Below are positions 36,166 to 44,116 of a stretch of 64,000 bases of DNA, piece by piece. The stretch spans positions 3,586,501-3,650,500 of the forward strand of contig NZ_OY762614.1 of the NCBI RefSeq assembly GCF_963666145.1, written 5' to 3'. The translations under genes were made by a program, and so were the position numbers. How positions within the stretch are numbered: position 1 is the first letter of the stretch; every line of letters starts with the position of its first letter. The notes under the pieces were generated by a model, which did no database searches, was not told the DNA's origin, and saw nothing but the letters and a program-made list of their open reading frames with translations. The stretch comes from an uncultured Desulfobacter sp. Lineage in GTDB: Bacteria; Desulfobacterota; Desulfobacteria; Desulfobacterales; Desulfobacteraceae.

Positions 36166-36891
36166 TTAATTGATCTGTACAAGGGCAACGGATATATTAT
36201 CCTTGCCCCCCCTGGCATTGGCATCCTGGATCAGGGCATCCGCCTTTTGGTCAAGGGGCAGGGACGACAGAAGAAGCAGCTTCATTGTTTCCGGGTCCAC
36301 CATATCGCTGAGGCCGTCCGAGCAGAGCAGAAAAATATCTCCGCTGATCAGGTTGCCCCGTATGATATCCACGGCAGGGTCTTTTTTAATCCCCACCGCC
36401 CTTAATATGACGTTTTTCAAGGCATGGGTGCTGACATCCTCGGGTTTAATCAGTTTCTGGTCAAGCTGTTCCTGGACCAGGGAGTGATCTTTGGTCAATT
36501 GCTTGAATTCATCGTTTCTCAATCGGTATGTGCGGCTGTCACCAATGTGGCCGAGCACATAACGCTCCCCTTCAACGGCAAACAATTCAGCAGTGCACCC
36601 CATGCCTTCACAGCCGGGATGTTTGCCGGCATAATCCAGAATAGACTCGTTGGCGTTTAAGAATACACGCTGGATGGCGGTATACGTAGGTTCATCCAAA
36701 TCAAGCGCCTCGGCAAACACGTCCCGGGCCGTATCTGCAAACATTTGGCTGGCCACATCCCCGGCCATAGAACCGCCGATGCCGTCAGCCACTAGGCAAA
36801 AACCGTTTTGTTCACTGACTAGGACGGTATCCTCATTTTTTTTACGTTTCAGGCCCCGGTCGGTTTTTCCCACAAAAATATAATTTGCCAT
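36166..36891 (-). CDS. PP2C-family Ser/Thr phosphatase (T6SS-associated)
   Basis: A 241-residue PPM/PP2C phosphatase. Metal-binding acidic residues lie in ADGIGGS, HIGDSRTYRL, CSDGLSD and KDNISV; RKKNED is the family N-terminal motif. ATG 36891 lies one base after the kinase stop, so translation is coupled; a longer start at 36921 would run into the kinase gene. The kinase/phosphatase pair with the nearby FHA protein matches the threonine phosphorylation switch (PpkA/PppA/Fha) that turns T6SSs on and off. Convergent with sat-cysC, 3 bases apart. Confidence 0.92.
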   Translation of the reverse strand: MANYIFVGKTDRGLKRKKNEDTVLVSEQNGFCLVADGIGGSMAGDVASQMFADTARDVFAEALDLDEPTYTAIQRVFLNANESILDYAGKHPGCEGMGCTAELFAVEGERYVLGHIGDSRTYRLRNDEFKQLTKDHSLVQEQLDQKLIKPEDVSTHALKNVILRAVGIKKDPAVDIIRGNLISGDIFLLCSDGLSDMVDPETMKLLLLSSLPLDQKADALIQDANARGGKDNISVALVQIN

Positions 36892-36892
36892 G

Positions 36893-38506
36893 TTATTTAA
36901 ATCTCTTTGCCATGAAATCAATCAGGTTGGTTTCATCAAACGCGATGTTCAGTTCTTTCCTGAATTGCGCCAGATCATCATAAATCTTTTTGCCGGATTC
37001 GTAGCGTTTTACGGGATCTTTTTCCAGGCATTTCATGACAATGCGGTTAAGTTCCTCGGGAATGTCCTCTCGAACCGTGTTGATGGGGGGGACAACCATT
37101 TTAGGCAGTCTGCTTAATGCTTCAAGCTCATTTTCAAACTTATACAGGCGTTTTCCAGATAAAATTTCATAAAAGATAATGCCCAGGGCATAAAGGTCCG
37201 ACTGATGGTCAGCCCCTTTTCCCAGGGCCTGCTCCGGCGCCAGATAGGATAATTTGCCTTTTATCACACCGGCCTGGGTAAGACTGGGCTCGGACCGGGC
37301 TTTGGAGATACCAAAATCACTTATCTTAACTTCACCTTTAAATGAGATGAGCATATTCTGGGTACTGACATCCCTGTGGACAATATTCAACGGCTCTCCC
37401 GTATCGTCACTGGTCCTGGTGTGCGAATAATAGAGCCCGAGGCTGATTTTCTGGATGATGAACGTGGCCATGACCACGGGCAGCCCTTGTTTTTCATGGG
37501 CAAGGACCTCGGCAAGATTTTTTCCGGGGACATATTCCATGGCCATGAAATGGGCGTTGTGCATTTTAATCAAATCATAGATCTGGACAATATTGGGGTG
37601 CTGGAGAATGGCTGCCAATCGGGCTTCCCGGATGAACATATCCACAAAATCCCGATTTTCGATCAAATGGGGCAGGATCTTTTTTACGGCCACGGTCCGC
37701 CTGAACCCGTCTTCTTTGATATATTCGGCAAGATAAAGCTCGGCCATGCCGCCCTGGGCAATTTTTTTGGTAAGCAGATACGGCCCGACTTTGCGGGTTT
37801 TTTCCATCTCTTCAAGTGCTTTTTGCTGTTTGTTTTTAAGGTATATATCCGTAAGGAAAACTGCGGCAATGAAACAGACGATACATAATCCCCAGATAAT
37901 GAAAATTTGTCGTCTGTACCCGGCAACGGTTTGATCCAGGGGGGCTGCATCAATACCAAAAAGTATCTTTCCTATGGGGATCTGTGAAAAGACAAGGACT
38001 TTGGAAAAGCATAGAATGCGTTTATCCTTTATGGTCATGCGCTCAATGGATACGTCGTTGTCCGTGCCGATTTTTGATTTCTTTGCTGGTGCCGTGTATT
38101 TTTTGCCGATTTCATTTGGATCGCTGTGGGCAATGATTTTGTCATCATGGTCAAGGATGGCCGTAAAAATGGGATGATGCTTTTTTTCCAGTTCCCCCAC
38201 AGCCACATTCAGGGTCAGCACATCTTTTTCCAGCAATGGTGCCGTCACTTTCTCAGCAATGGTTTCCGCCGAAAGCATCCCGGAATCATACACTTCCTGC
38301 CGACTTGCATGCTGGGCGTTTTTCAGCAAAACGTGACATATGATGCCGAGGCCAAGAAAAATAACAGCATATATAATTAAGGGTTTGCGGTTTCTTCTTA
38401 GGAATTGATTCTGTCTGGCAGCTTTTATCAAGCTTGACGGGACGCTTGCTTCAAGCTCCATGGACAGGGTACCGGGCTTAGATTCTTTGTTTTTGTTGGA
38501 CTGCAT
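36893..38506 (-). CDS. Membrane Ser/Thr protein kinase with extracytoplasmic sensor (PpkA-like)
   Basis: A 537-residue receptor-type kinase. Membrane helix about 42-61; extracytoplasmic region 62-199 containing ILDHDDKIIAHSDPNEIGKK, a CHASE/PAS-like sensor pattern; membrane helix about 200-221; cytoplasmic kinase domain from 241 with glycine loop IAQGGMAELY, Lys275 in VAVKK, catalytic loop HRDVSTQN and DFGISKA. HRDVSxQN, lacking the usual Lys, is common in deltaproteobacterial kinases. Opposite topology to classical bacterial PASTA kinases: the sensor is N-terminal. Coupled to the phosphatase; probably regulates the T6SS through phospho-threonine recognised by the FHA protein. Confidence 0.92.
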   Translation of the reverse strand: MQSNKNKESKPGTLSMELEASVPSSLIKAARQNQFLRRNRKPLIIYAVIFLGLGIICHVLLKNAQHASRQEVYDSGMLSAETIAEKVTAPLLEKDVLTLNVAVGELEKKHHPIFTAILDHDDKIIAHSDPNEIGKKYTAPAKKSKIGTDNDVSIERMTIKDKRILCFSKVLVFSQIPIGKILFGIDAAPLDQTVAGYRRQIFIIWGLCIVCFIAAVFLTDIYLKNKQQKALEEMEKTRKVGPYLLTKKIAQGGMAELYLAEYIKEDGFRRTVAVKKILPHLIENRDFVDMFIREARLAAILQHPNIVQIYDLIKMHNAHFMAMEYVPGKNLAEVLAHEKQGLPVVMATFIIQKISLGLYYSHTRTSDDTGEPLNIVHRDVSTQNMLISFKGEVKISDFGISKARSEPSLTQAGVIKGKLSYLAPEQALGKGADHQSDLYALGIIFYEILSGKRLYKFENELEALSRLPKMVVPPINTVREDIPEELNRIVMKCLEKDPVKRYESGKKIYDDLAQFRKELNIAFDETNLIDFMAKRFK

Positions 38507-38618
38507 ATGAATTCTCCGGTTGTTACATCATGTTATGCAAAAAGTTCCGGCCATCAACCGGATTCTTTCGATTTAATCGACGCCCTTTGGATATAAAGAC
38601 CCGGGCCGCTTCAGACAC

Positions 38619-39464
38619 TTAATGTTGATCGGAAATAATGGAGATGATTTTAGCGCATTTGGTGATGATACGCTGTTTAATCCAGCTTAATTCTTCAAAT
38701 TTATTCAGATCATATAACATAATTGTCCGTTCATGGTCTCCATAACGGGTAATAACAGTATTTGACTCTAGGGGTTCATCATCGCAGGTCTGGTTTGAAA
38801 ATCGCGTTGCCGTGGAGCAAAGGGGACAGGTAAACAGGGAGGCATCACTGGTTTCGTGCGCTATGATACCTGTCGGCATATCTTTTTGTCGAATCCATAT
38901 CAACACATTTTGGTAATTTGTCGCCCCGAACAGTATCGTAATGCAAAGAAAGCTAAATAACCCCAACAGCATAACAATCTGGTAAAACCGGTCAAAATTT
39001 TGTGTGGCAAGGGAGAGGAATACTTCGCCGACTCTTGTGTCGGAAAAGGTGATGGGGGTTAAAAAATTCATGACATTATGGGTTTCAAGACTGATGACCC
39101 GCCAGTATTTAATGCCGTCTTCCTGACGGGCATATTTTTTATTCAGTGTGAAAAATTGGTTTTGATCGGAATATGCAATGATTTTGTTTTTGTGGTCTAT
39201 GATGGATGCAAAAACAACGCCCGGTTTTTTCGTTGTTTGTTCAATCAGCGCGCTTAAATGGTCAAATTCCCTTTCAAGCAACGGCAGCCCGGACTGGCTG
39301 GAGATATCTTTGGATATGGCAAATCCTGATTTTACAAGTTTGGCCTCTTTGTTTTGTTCCACGGCATGTCCGATGAGATAGACAACCAGGCAGACAATAA
39401 GCCAAATGGATATGCTGATCAAAAAATTTTTAAGGGTGAACCTGTTTTTTTTGTATATTTGCAT
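38619..39464 (-). CDS. Membrane sensor-like protein related to the kinase N-terminus
   Basis: A 281-residue protein with a membrane helix at about 13-33, an extracytoplasmic region, a second helix at about 162-182 and a cytoplasmic tail of about 95 residues. The sequence ASIIDHKNKIIAYSDQNQ (86-103) closely matches TAILDHDDKIIAHSDPNE in the adjacent kinase, so it looks like the same sensor module without a kinase. The tail has CPLC (213-216) and another Cys nearby, a possible metal or redox site. It lies 112 bases upstream of the kinase on the same strand and is probably co-expressed. Function unknown. Confidence 0.75.
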   Translation of the reverse strand: MQIYKKNRFTLKNFLISISIWLIVCLVVYLIGHAVEQNKEAKLVKSGFAISKDISSQSGLPLLEREFDHLSALIEQTTKKPGVVFASIIDHKNKIIAYSDQNQFFTLNKKYARQEDGIKYWRVISLETHNVMNFLTPITFSDTRVGEVFLSLATQNFDRFYQIVMLLGLFSFLCITILFGATNYQNVLIWIRQKDMPTGIIAHETSDASLFTCPLCSTATRFSNQTCDDEPLESNTVITRYGDHERTIMLYDLNKFEELSWIKQRIITKCAKIISIISDQH

Positions 39465-39745
39465 AAATCCCTTTCTTTTCTTATCCCTTACGGAACTTAA
39501 AAAAACTGATGATAAAAGTCGGGAAAATTACATTGTTTGTGCAGGTAATGCGTTAGTTTGATCTACTACAATAAAAAAAGAAGACCTGTCAAGTCGCGAA
39601 ATTACTTCAAAAAGCCAATATGGACGCCAAAAGATTTGCCGTGATTACAAATTGTTTAATTGATTTGAACAAGTATCAAAATTAGGGTAATAGTAAATGG
39701 TTAAGAAAAGAGATAGTCATTTTAAAAAAAGCAGGGGCGATTTTG

Positions 39746-40756
39746 ATGCAATTCAAGCCGAACCTTTTCATATTTGTTCTGATCGTTTTTACGGGTTCAA
39801 TGTTTTTTGCATCCTGTGTGTCAAATCGTCCGGCTGTACAAACGCCGGTTCCATCGGTGTATCAGTCAAAAAATTATATATTGTATTCCAGGACCCGGAA
39901 TGATTCTTTAGAAAATTTGGCCCGGCGATATTACGGCAGTGAAAAGAAAATCTGGCGCATAGAGGATGCCTATGATCCGAATAGTCCGGGCAGTCCCGCG
40001 TTTATTACTGTCCCGCTGAAAGAAAAGAACAAAGGCGGTTTGTTTGCCGACGGATACCAGACCGTCCCCATTTTGTGTTATCATAAATTCATTTCCGATG
40101 ACCCGTCGCCCTTGAGTATACCGCCCGATATTTTCAGGCAGCACATGGCTTTTCTCAAAGAGAACGGGTTCAGGACAATTTCACCGGATATGCTTTTGGA
40201 TTTTTTAAAATATCGGCGACAGATTCCTAAAAAAGCGGTTATGATAACCATTGACGACGGATTTAAATCGGGGTTGAAAGCCGCCGCGCCTATCCTTCTG
40301 GAATTCGGTTTTTCTGCGGTGTTTTTTGTTTATACCGATTATATCGGGGTGTCTAAGAAAGCCTTGACATGGAAGGATCTTCGCCAACTTAAAGCCGATG
40401 GCTTTTATATCGGTTCCCATTCAACGTCCCACAGTGATTTAAGTCGGGAACTGGAAGGCGAGACCGACGATGAATATAGCAAAAGGCTTTACAAAGAGAT
40501 CACTGTTTCCAAGCAGACCATAGATCGTAAATTGAACCAGAATACAACGATTTTTTCCTTTCCCTATGGACGCTATAACGAACATGTGATGTCGATGTCA
40601 AGCAAAGCGGGTTATGAAATGGCCGTCTCGGTGGACCGGGGCAGCAACCCGTTTTTTTCAAATCCCCTTGCATTAAAAAGGGATATGATATTAAAAAAAG
40701 ATATTAAGACGTTTAAAACCAGATTGCATACATTTACCGAACTGTCTTTAAAGTGA
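39746..40756 (+). CDS. LysM-like / polysaccharide deacetylase lipoprotein
   Basis: A 336-residue lipoprotein: signal peptide with lipobox FASC near residue 23, a LysM-like segment (about 45-85, NDSLENLARRYYGSEKKIW) that could bind peptidoglycan, then a NodB/CE4 deacetylase domain with TIDDGF and SHSTSHSDLS supplying the metal-binding Asp and two His. ATG 39746 has AGGGG upstream; a TTG three bases earlier is less likely. Its stop overlaps the next lipoprotein gene region. In this T6SS locus it may modify the cell wall where the apparatus crosses it; that role is inferred. Confidence 0.85.
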   Translation: MQFKPNLFIFVLIVFTGSMFFASCVSNRPAVQTPVPSVYQSKNYILYSRTRNDSLENLARRYYGSEKKIWRIEDAYDPNSPGSPAFITVPLKEKNKGGLFADGYQTVPILCYHKFISDDPSPLSIPPDIFRQHMAFLKENGFRTISPDMLLDFLKYRRQIPKKAVMITIDDGFKSGLKAAAPILLEFGFSAVFFVYTDYIGVSKKALTWKDLRQLKADGFYIGSHSTSHSDLSRELEGETDDEYSKRLYKEITVSKQTIDRKLNQNTTIFSFPYGRYNEHVMSMSSKAGYEMAVSVDRGSNPFFSNPLALKRDMILKKDIKTFKTRLHTFTELSLK

Positions 40757-40761
40757 GTCAA

Positions 40762-42075
40762 ATGAATACAAAAAAAATTTTATTTGCATTGCTGTTGTCA
40801 TTGTCTCTTTTGTCAAGCTGCGTATCCCAGCAGACGACAAAACCCCAAGAACCCAACCTGGTCGAACAATATATTACGAACGGTAAGGCATATGAGGATC
40901 AGGGGCAGCTTCAAAGTGCGCTGGAGCAGTATGAATTGGCATTGACGGTTGACGCACAGAATTTGTCTGCTCTGGACCACAAGAAAAAGGTGGCGGCAGC
41001 ACTGTATGAAAGAGCCCGGCAGCACTATGAAAAAGGGTTGGCCCTTGATGGGCAGGGCCGGTATGATGCGGCAAGAAGGGAATATCTAAGTGCGCTTCAA
41101 AACTGGCCGGAGTTTACCCAGGCCAAAGAAAAATTAAGCCCGGGCGGCGTTTCCCTGGGGTCAGATGATTATGTTGTACATACCTTGCTCGAAGGGCAAA
41201 GTGTTTCAAAATTGAGTCTGATCTATTACGGGGATCTGAAATATTACCCCGTGATCGGCAAATTCAACAATATGTCGGATGTGACCCGGGTCCGTGCCGG
41301 GGAGCAACTTAAAATTCCCGTTCTAAACGGGCTGACCGTTGAAGATCTTCAAAAAAGGTATGAGGCCTATATGAAAGAGCGGCAGAGTTCGCGTGAACAA
41401 CACCCCCGGCCGTCGCAACCCGCAGCTGTCGCGCCGCCGGAACCGACTGCGCCGGTAGCGCCGGCGGCACCGATGGCCTCGCCCCAGGAATCCGAATCGC
41501 CTGACGTACCGGACACTCCCTCCCAGACCTATGCGCCGCCTGAGGTCATTAAACCCGCTGAAACACCGGAGCCGGACACGGTCCCGGCAGAGGAAATCGC
41601 TCCGGAGCCCGTTGCACCTGCTGAACCACCGAGTAACTATGACCAGGCCATGGCCTTGTTTCAACAAAAGAAATACGGTCAGGCTATTCCGCTTTTCAAA
41701 AAAGCACAAGCAGACACCCCTGATAACGATCAGATTGCTGCCAACCTGTTTGAAAGTTATTTTCAGCAGGGCCTGGTCCAGTTTAAGAAAGAACAGTATC
41801 TTGACGCCAAACAGAGTTTTGCATCGGCGGTCGAGTATGATAGTGCCTGCACCCAATGCCGCACATACATTAAAACCTGTGAAGATACCTACAAAGAAAA
41901 GCATTATAACCTTGGTATCCACTATTTTGGCAAAGAGCAGCTCGGACAGGCCATATCCGAATGGGAACAGGTTGAGAAGATTGATCCCGGCTATAAAGAT
42001 GTCCAGTCCAACCTCACAAAAGCCCGGACCCTTTATGAGAGACTGGAAAGCATTAAACAGAGTACTACCAAATGA
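40762..42075 (+). CDS. LysM- and TPR-containing lipoprotein
   Basis: A 437-residue lipoprotein. Signal peptide with lipobox LSSC; TPR-like repeats at about 35-110; a LysM-like domain at about 130-185 (YVVHTLLEGQSVSKLSLIYYGD); a Pro/Ala/Glu-rich linker at about 210-295 that probably spans the wall; and two or more TPR-like repeats at the C-terminus. The ATG at 40762 begins the signal peptide; a GTG nine bases earlier is in frame. It overlaps the FHA gene by 4 bases. It is likely an envelope scaffold of the T6SS regulatory arm, exact function unknown. Confidence 0.82.
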   Translation: MNTKKILFALLLSLSLLSSCVSQQTTKPQEPNLVEQYITNGKAYEDQGQLQSALEQYELALTVDAQNLSALDHKKKVAAALYERARQHYEKGLALDGQGRYDAARREYLSALQNWPEFTQAKEKLSPGGVSLGSDDYVVHTLLEGQSVSKLSLIYYGDLKYYPVIGKFNNMSDVTRVRAGEQLKIPVLNGLTVEDLQKRYEAYMKERQSSREQHPRPSQPAAVAPPEPTAPVAPAAPMASPQESESPDVPDTPSQTYAPPEVIKPAETPEPDTVPAEEIAPEPVAPAEPPSNYDQAMALFQQKKYGQAIPLFKKAQADTPDNDQIAANLFESYFQQGLVQFKKEQYLDAKQSFASAVEYDSACTQCRTYIKTCEDTYKEKHYNLGIHYFGKEQLGQAISEWEQVEKIDPGYKDVQSNLTKARTLYERLESIKQSTTK

Positions 42076-43109
42076 AACAGGCTTTGAATATTATTGTACA
42101 GCTTGTCCATATTCATGGCCCCATGAAGGGGGAAATCCAGGAGTTTGCATGTCATGAAATAACCATTGGGCGCCATCCGTCGTGCGATTTGCAGTTCCCA
42201 AAGGACCAGGTAGCCATCAGCAGAAATCATGCACAGATAACCCGGGACGGGAACCGGTTCAAAATCGAGGACACCAGCACCAACGGCACCTTTGTCAACG
42301 GCACTAAAATTACGGAAGCCTGGCTGAAAAACGGGGATGTTATCTTTTTTACCGACGGGGGGCCGAAAGTCAGTTTTTTGACCCGGGAAGGTCGTCCTGA
42401 CGAGGTCCATGACCTACCGGCACAGGACCCGGATATTGTTCCTCCGTCCCCGGTGCATGAGCCGCCCCGGAAGGTGGTGCACGAAATGCCCCCGCTGCCT
42501 TTGCCCGATTCCGGGATGCCTCCTGCACCTTCCGGATACTCCCATCCGGTTGGTCAGAATTCTGCCAGGGTACCGGAGCGCCCCGGGAATGCGCCGCCTG
42601 TTTCCCCGTCCCCACCGGAACCGCCTGCATATGCCCCCCCGGCCCCCGGGGCCGTAAATCAGTGGCAATCACCGCCGCCCCTGAAAGTCGAGACGGTCAA
42701 TGTTCCCCTGGTGGTTCAGTACGGACCGATCCTGCAATCCTTTAATCAATTGCCCGTGACCATCGGCTGTCACCCAGGATGTGACCTTGTGCTGCAGCAT
42801 CCGGGCCTGATGGACCAGCATGTCCAGATTTTTTTCGCCAACGGCAGCTATCAGATAAAAAATTTGACCGGACACAATCGGATAACCGTTAACGAACAGC
42901 CTGTGACAACAGTCTCCGCCGTGAAACCGGGGGATCGGGTCTTTTTGTCTGCGGACGGCCCGGGTTTCCAGTTTATAGAGGGGGGGCGCATGGCTGAAAT
43001 CAATATGCCTTCCCAAGTCGACACGTCGGATCAGGAGGATGCGTTCGAACCAGAATCGGGTTCGTCCGAGAAAAAGAAACCGTTTTTTTTAAAACGCCTT
43101 TGGCGTTGA
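42072..43109 (+). CDS. Double FHA-domain protein (T6SS Fha-like)
   Basis: A 345-residue cytoplasmic protein. The first FHA domain (about 25-95) has all phospho-threonine binding motifs: GRHPSCDL, SRNHAQI and STNGTFVNG. A Pro-rich linker follows (about 110-205). A second FHA-like domain (about 215-310) is degenerate: GCHPGCDL replaces the Arg, and the Ser-x-x-His site reads DQH. Fha proteins are phosphorylated by PpkA and trigger T6SS assembly. It overlaps the LysM/TPR gene by 4 bases and ends before a strong terminator. Confidence 0.9.
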   Translation: MKQALNIIVQLVHIHGPMKGEIQEFACHEITIGRHPSCDLQFPKDQVAISRNHAQITRDGNRFKIEDTSTNGTFVNGTKITEAWLKNGDVIFFTDGGPKVSFLTREGRPDEVHDLPAQDPDIVPPSPVHEPPRKVVHEMPPLPLPDSGMPPAPSGYSHPVGQNSARVPERPGNAPPVSPSPPEPPAYAPPAPGAVNQWQSPPPLKVETVNVPLVVQYGPILQSFNQLPVTIGCHPGCDLVLQHPGLMDQHVQIFFANGSYQIKNLTGHNRITVNEQPVTTVSAVKPGDRVFLSADGPGFQFIEGGRMAEINMPSQVDTSDQEDAFEPESGSSEKKKPFFLKRLWR

Positions 43110-43162
43110 GTCCTACTATAAATACGGACACGAGGAGAGGCAAAGCCGGTATCGGCAATAAA

Positions 43163-43198
43163 TTAAGGCCCATGATCAGATTGATCTTGGGCCTTTAA
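43163..43198. terminator. Bidirectional terminator between the FHA gene and hcp
   Basis: TTAAGGCCCATGATC pairs with GATCTTGGGCCTTTAA around a five-base loop, one mismatch in the stem, with T/A-rich flanks on both sides. It lies between the convergent FHA and hcp genes and can serve both. Confidence 0.85.
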
Positions 43199-43230
43199 TG
43201 CTTTTATTTTAAAGGGAGAAATTCTTTTGG

Positions 43231-43722
43231 TTAAATATTTTTATTTTTTTCGAGATCCCATCCAGCTGGGACTTCGCCTGCACCGCCGCCACCCTGACGG
43301 GCCTGCTTGGTATATGTAGTGGTTATTTTGCCGTAGTTGAATGTGACAGATTCCGTGGGTACCCCGCCACCGCCGCCGCCAATGCTCACGGAACTAACAA
43401 TTACGTTTTCCAGCTTGTATTCCATGTATTTGACCCGATCGTCACCAGCAGCCCTATTGAGTTTAAGGGTCACCTCTTTGATGTGGGTGCCGCTCCAGCA
43501 GGCCTTGTTGAGCAGAGGAGAGGCAGAGTCCATTTCCTTGACAATGCTCAAATCCTGGAAATCGGCCCGGGAAGTTGTTCCGCCGCCGGAAGAACTTGCC
43601 GTTCCCGAGGCCATCTGGGAGACTCCCCAATTGTATGAAAGTATTTCAATCTCGTCCTTGTGTTTGTCGTCGGTACTTTCGCCTTTGATTCCGTCGATTT
43701 TTAAAAAAGCATCAGAAGCCAT
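43231..43722 (-). CDS. hcp: T6SS tube protein Hcp (TssD)
   Basis: A 163-residue Hcp protein that stacks as hexamer rings to form the inner tube and is secreted. It starts SDAFLKIDGIKGES, the family N-terminus, and has the typical middle WSGTHIKEVTLKLNRAAG and C-terminal PTESVTFNYGKI segments. AGGAGG precedes the ATG. It is a single-gene unit on the minus strand with a strong sigma-70 promoter at 43892-43920 and is separate from vgrG, which runs the other way. Confidence 0.95.
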   Translation of the reverse strand: MASDAFLKIDGIKGESTDDKHKDEIEILSYNWGVSQMASGTASSSGGGTTSRADFQDLSIVKEMDSASPLLNKACWSGTHIKEVTLKLNRAAGDDRVKYMEYKLENVIVSSVSIGGGGGGVPTESVTFNYGKITTTYTKQARQGGGGAGEVPAGWDLEKNKNI

Positions 43723-44116
43723 GGGTGAATCCTCCTAAAATTGATTTATGAAAATAGTATATAAGGGTTTAAATCCTGTTTTGCTGCTAATGATCCATCT
43801 GTGTCATATATCTTTACCCGGCGTGGTTGAAAAAGGGCTCAATATGAAGTAAGCCTGGGATTTTTATTAAAAAAAATTGAATCTTTATAAATTTATATAA
43901 AGATTCCCCTGTAATGTCAATCATGAGTGACCTTGTTCCGTTGAAATTGTTTAGCGGTCCACGTTAACCCAATTTGACCATTTTGGACCATTGCTGAATT
44001 CTGCTGGCTTTTATTGACAAAAATTAAGTATACTGCCATAGAATTTAAACTTCAGTTATTGCTACGTAACATGTACGGTAAAATATCCTGCTGTAGATTC
44101 AAATTGAGGAGCTTAT
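43723..44116. other. Intergenic region between divergent hcp and vgrG
   Basis: About 394 bases, holding the hcp promoter and inverted repeat described separately. On the plus strand a TTGACA at about 44015 may serve vgrG but lacks a good -10 at the right distance. No gene is seen. Confidence 0.5.
43879..43920 (-). promoter_or_regulatory. hcp promoter with overlapping inverted repeat
   Basis: On the minus strand TTGACA (43920-43915), a 17-base spacer and TATAAA (43897-43892) form a near-consensus sigma-70 promoter. The start site would be near 43885, giving a leader of about 160 bases. The -10 and start region are covered by a perfect 11-base inverted repeat, GAATCTTTATA (43879-43889) and TATAAAGATTC (43896-43906), which could be an operator or a 5' hairpin. 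Confidence 0.7.
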
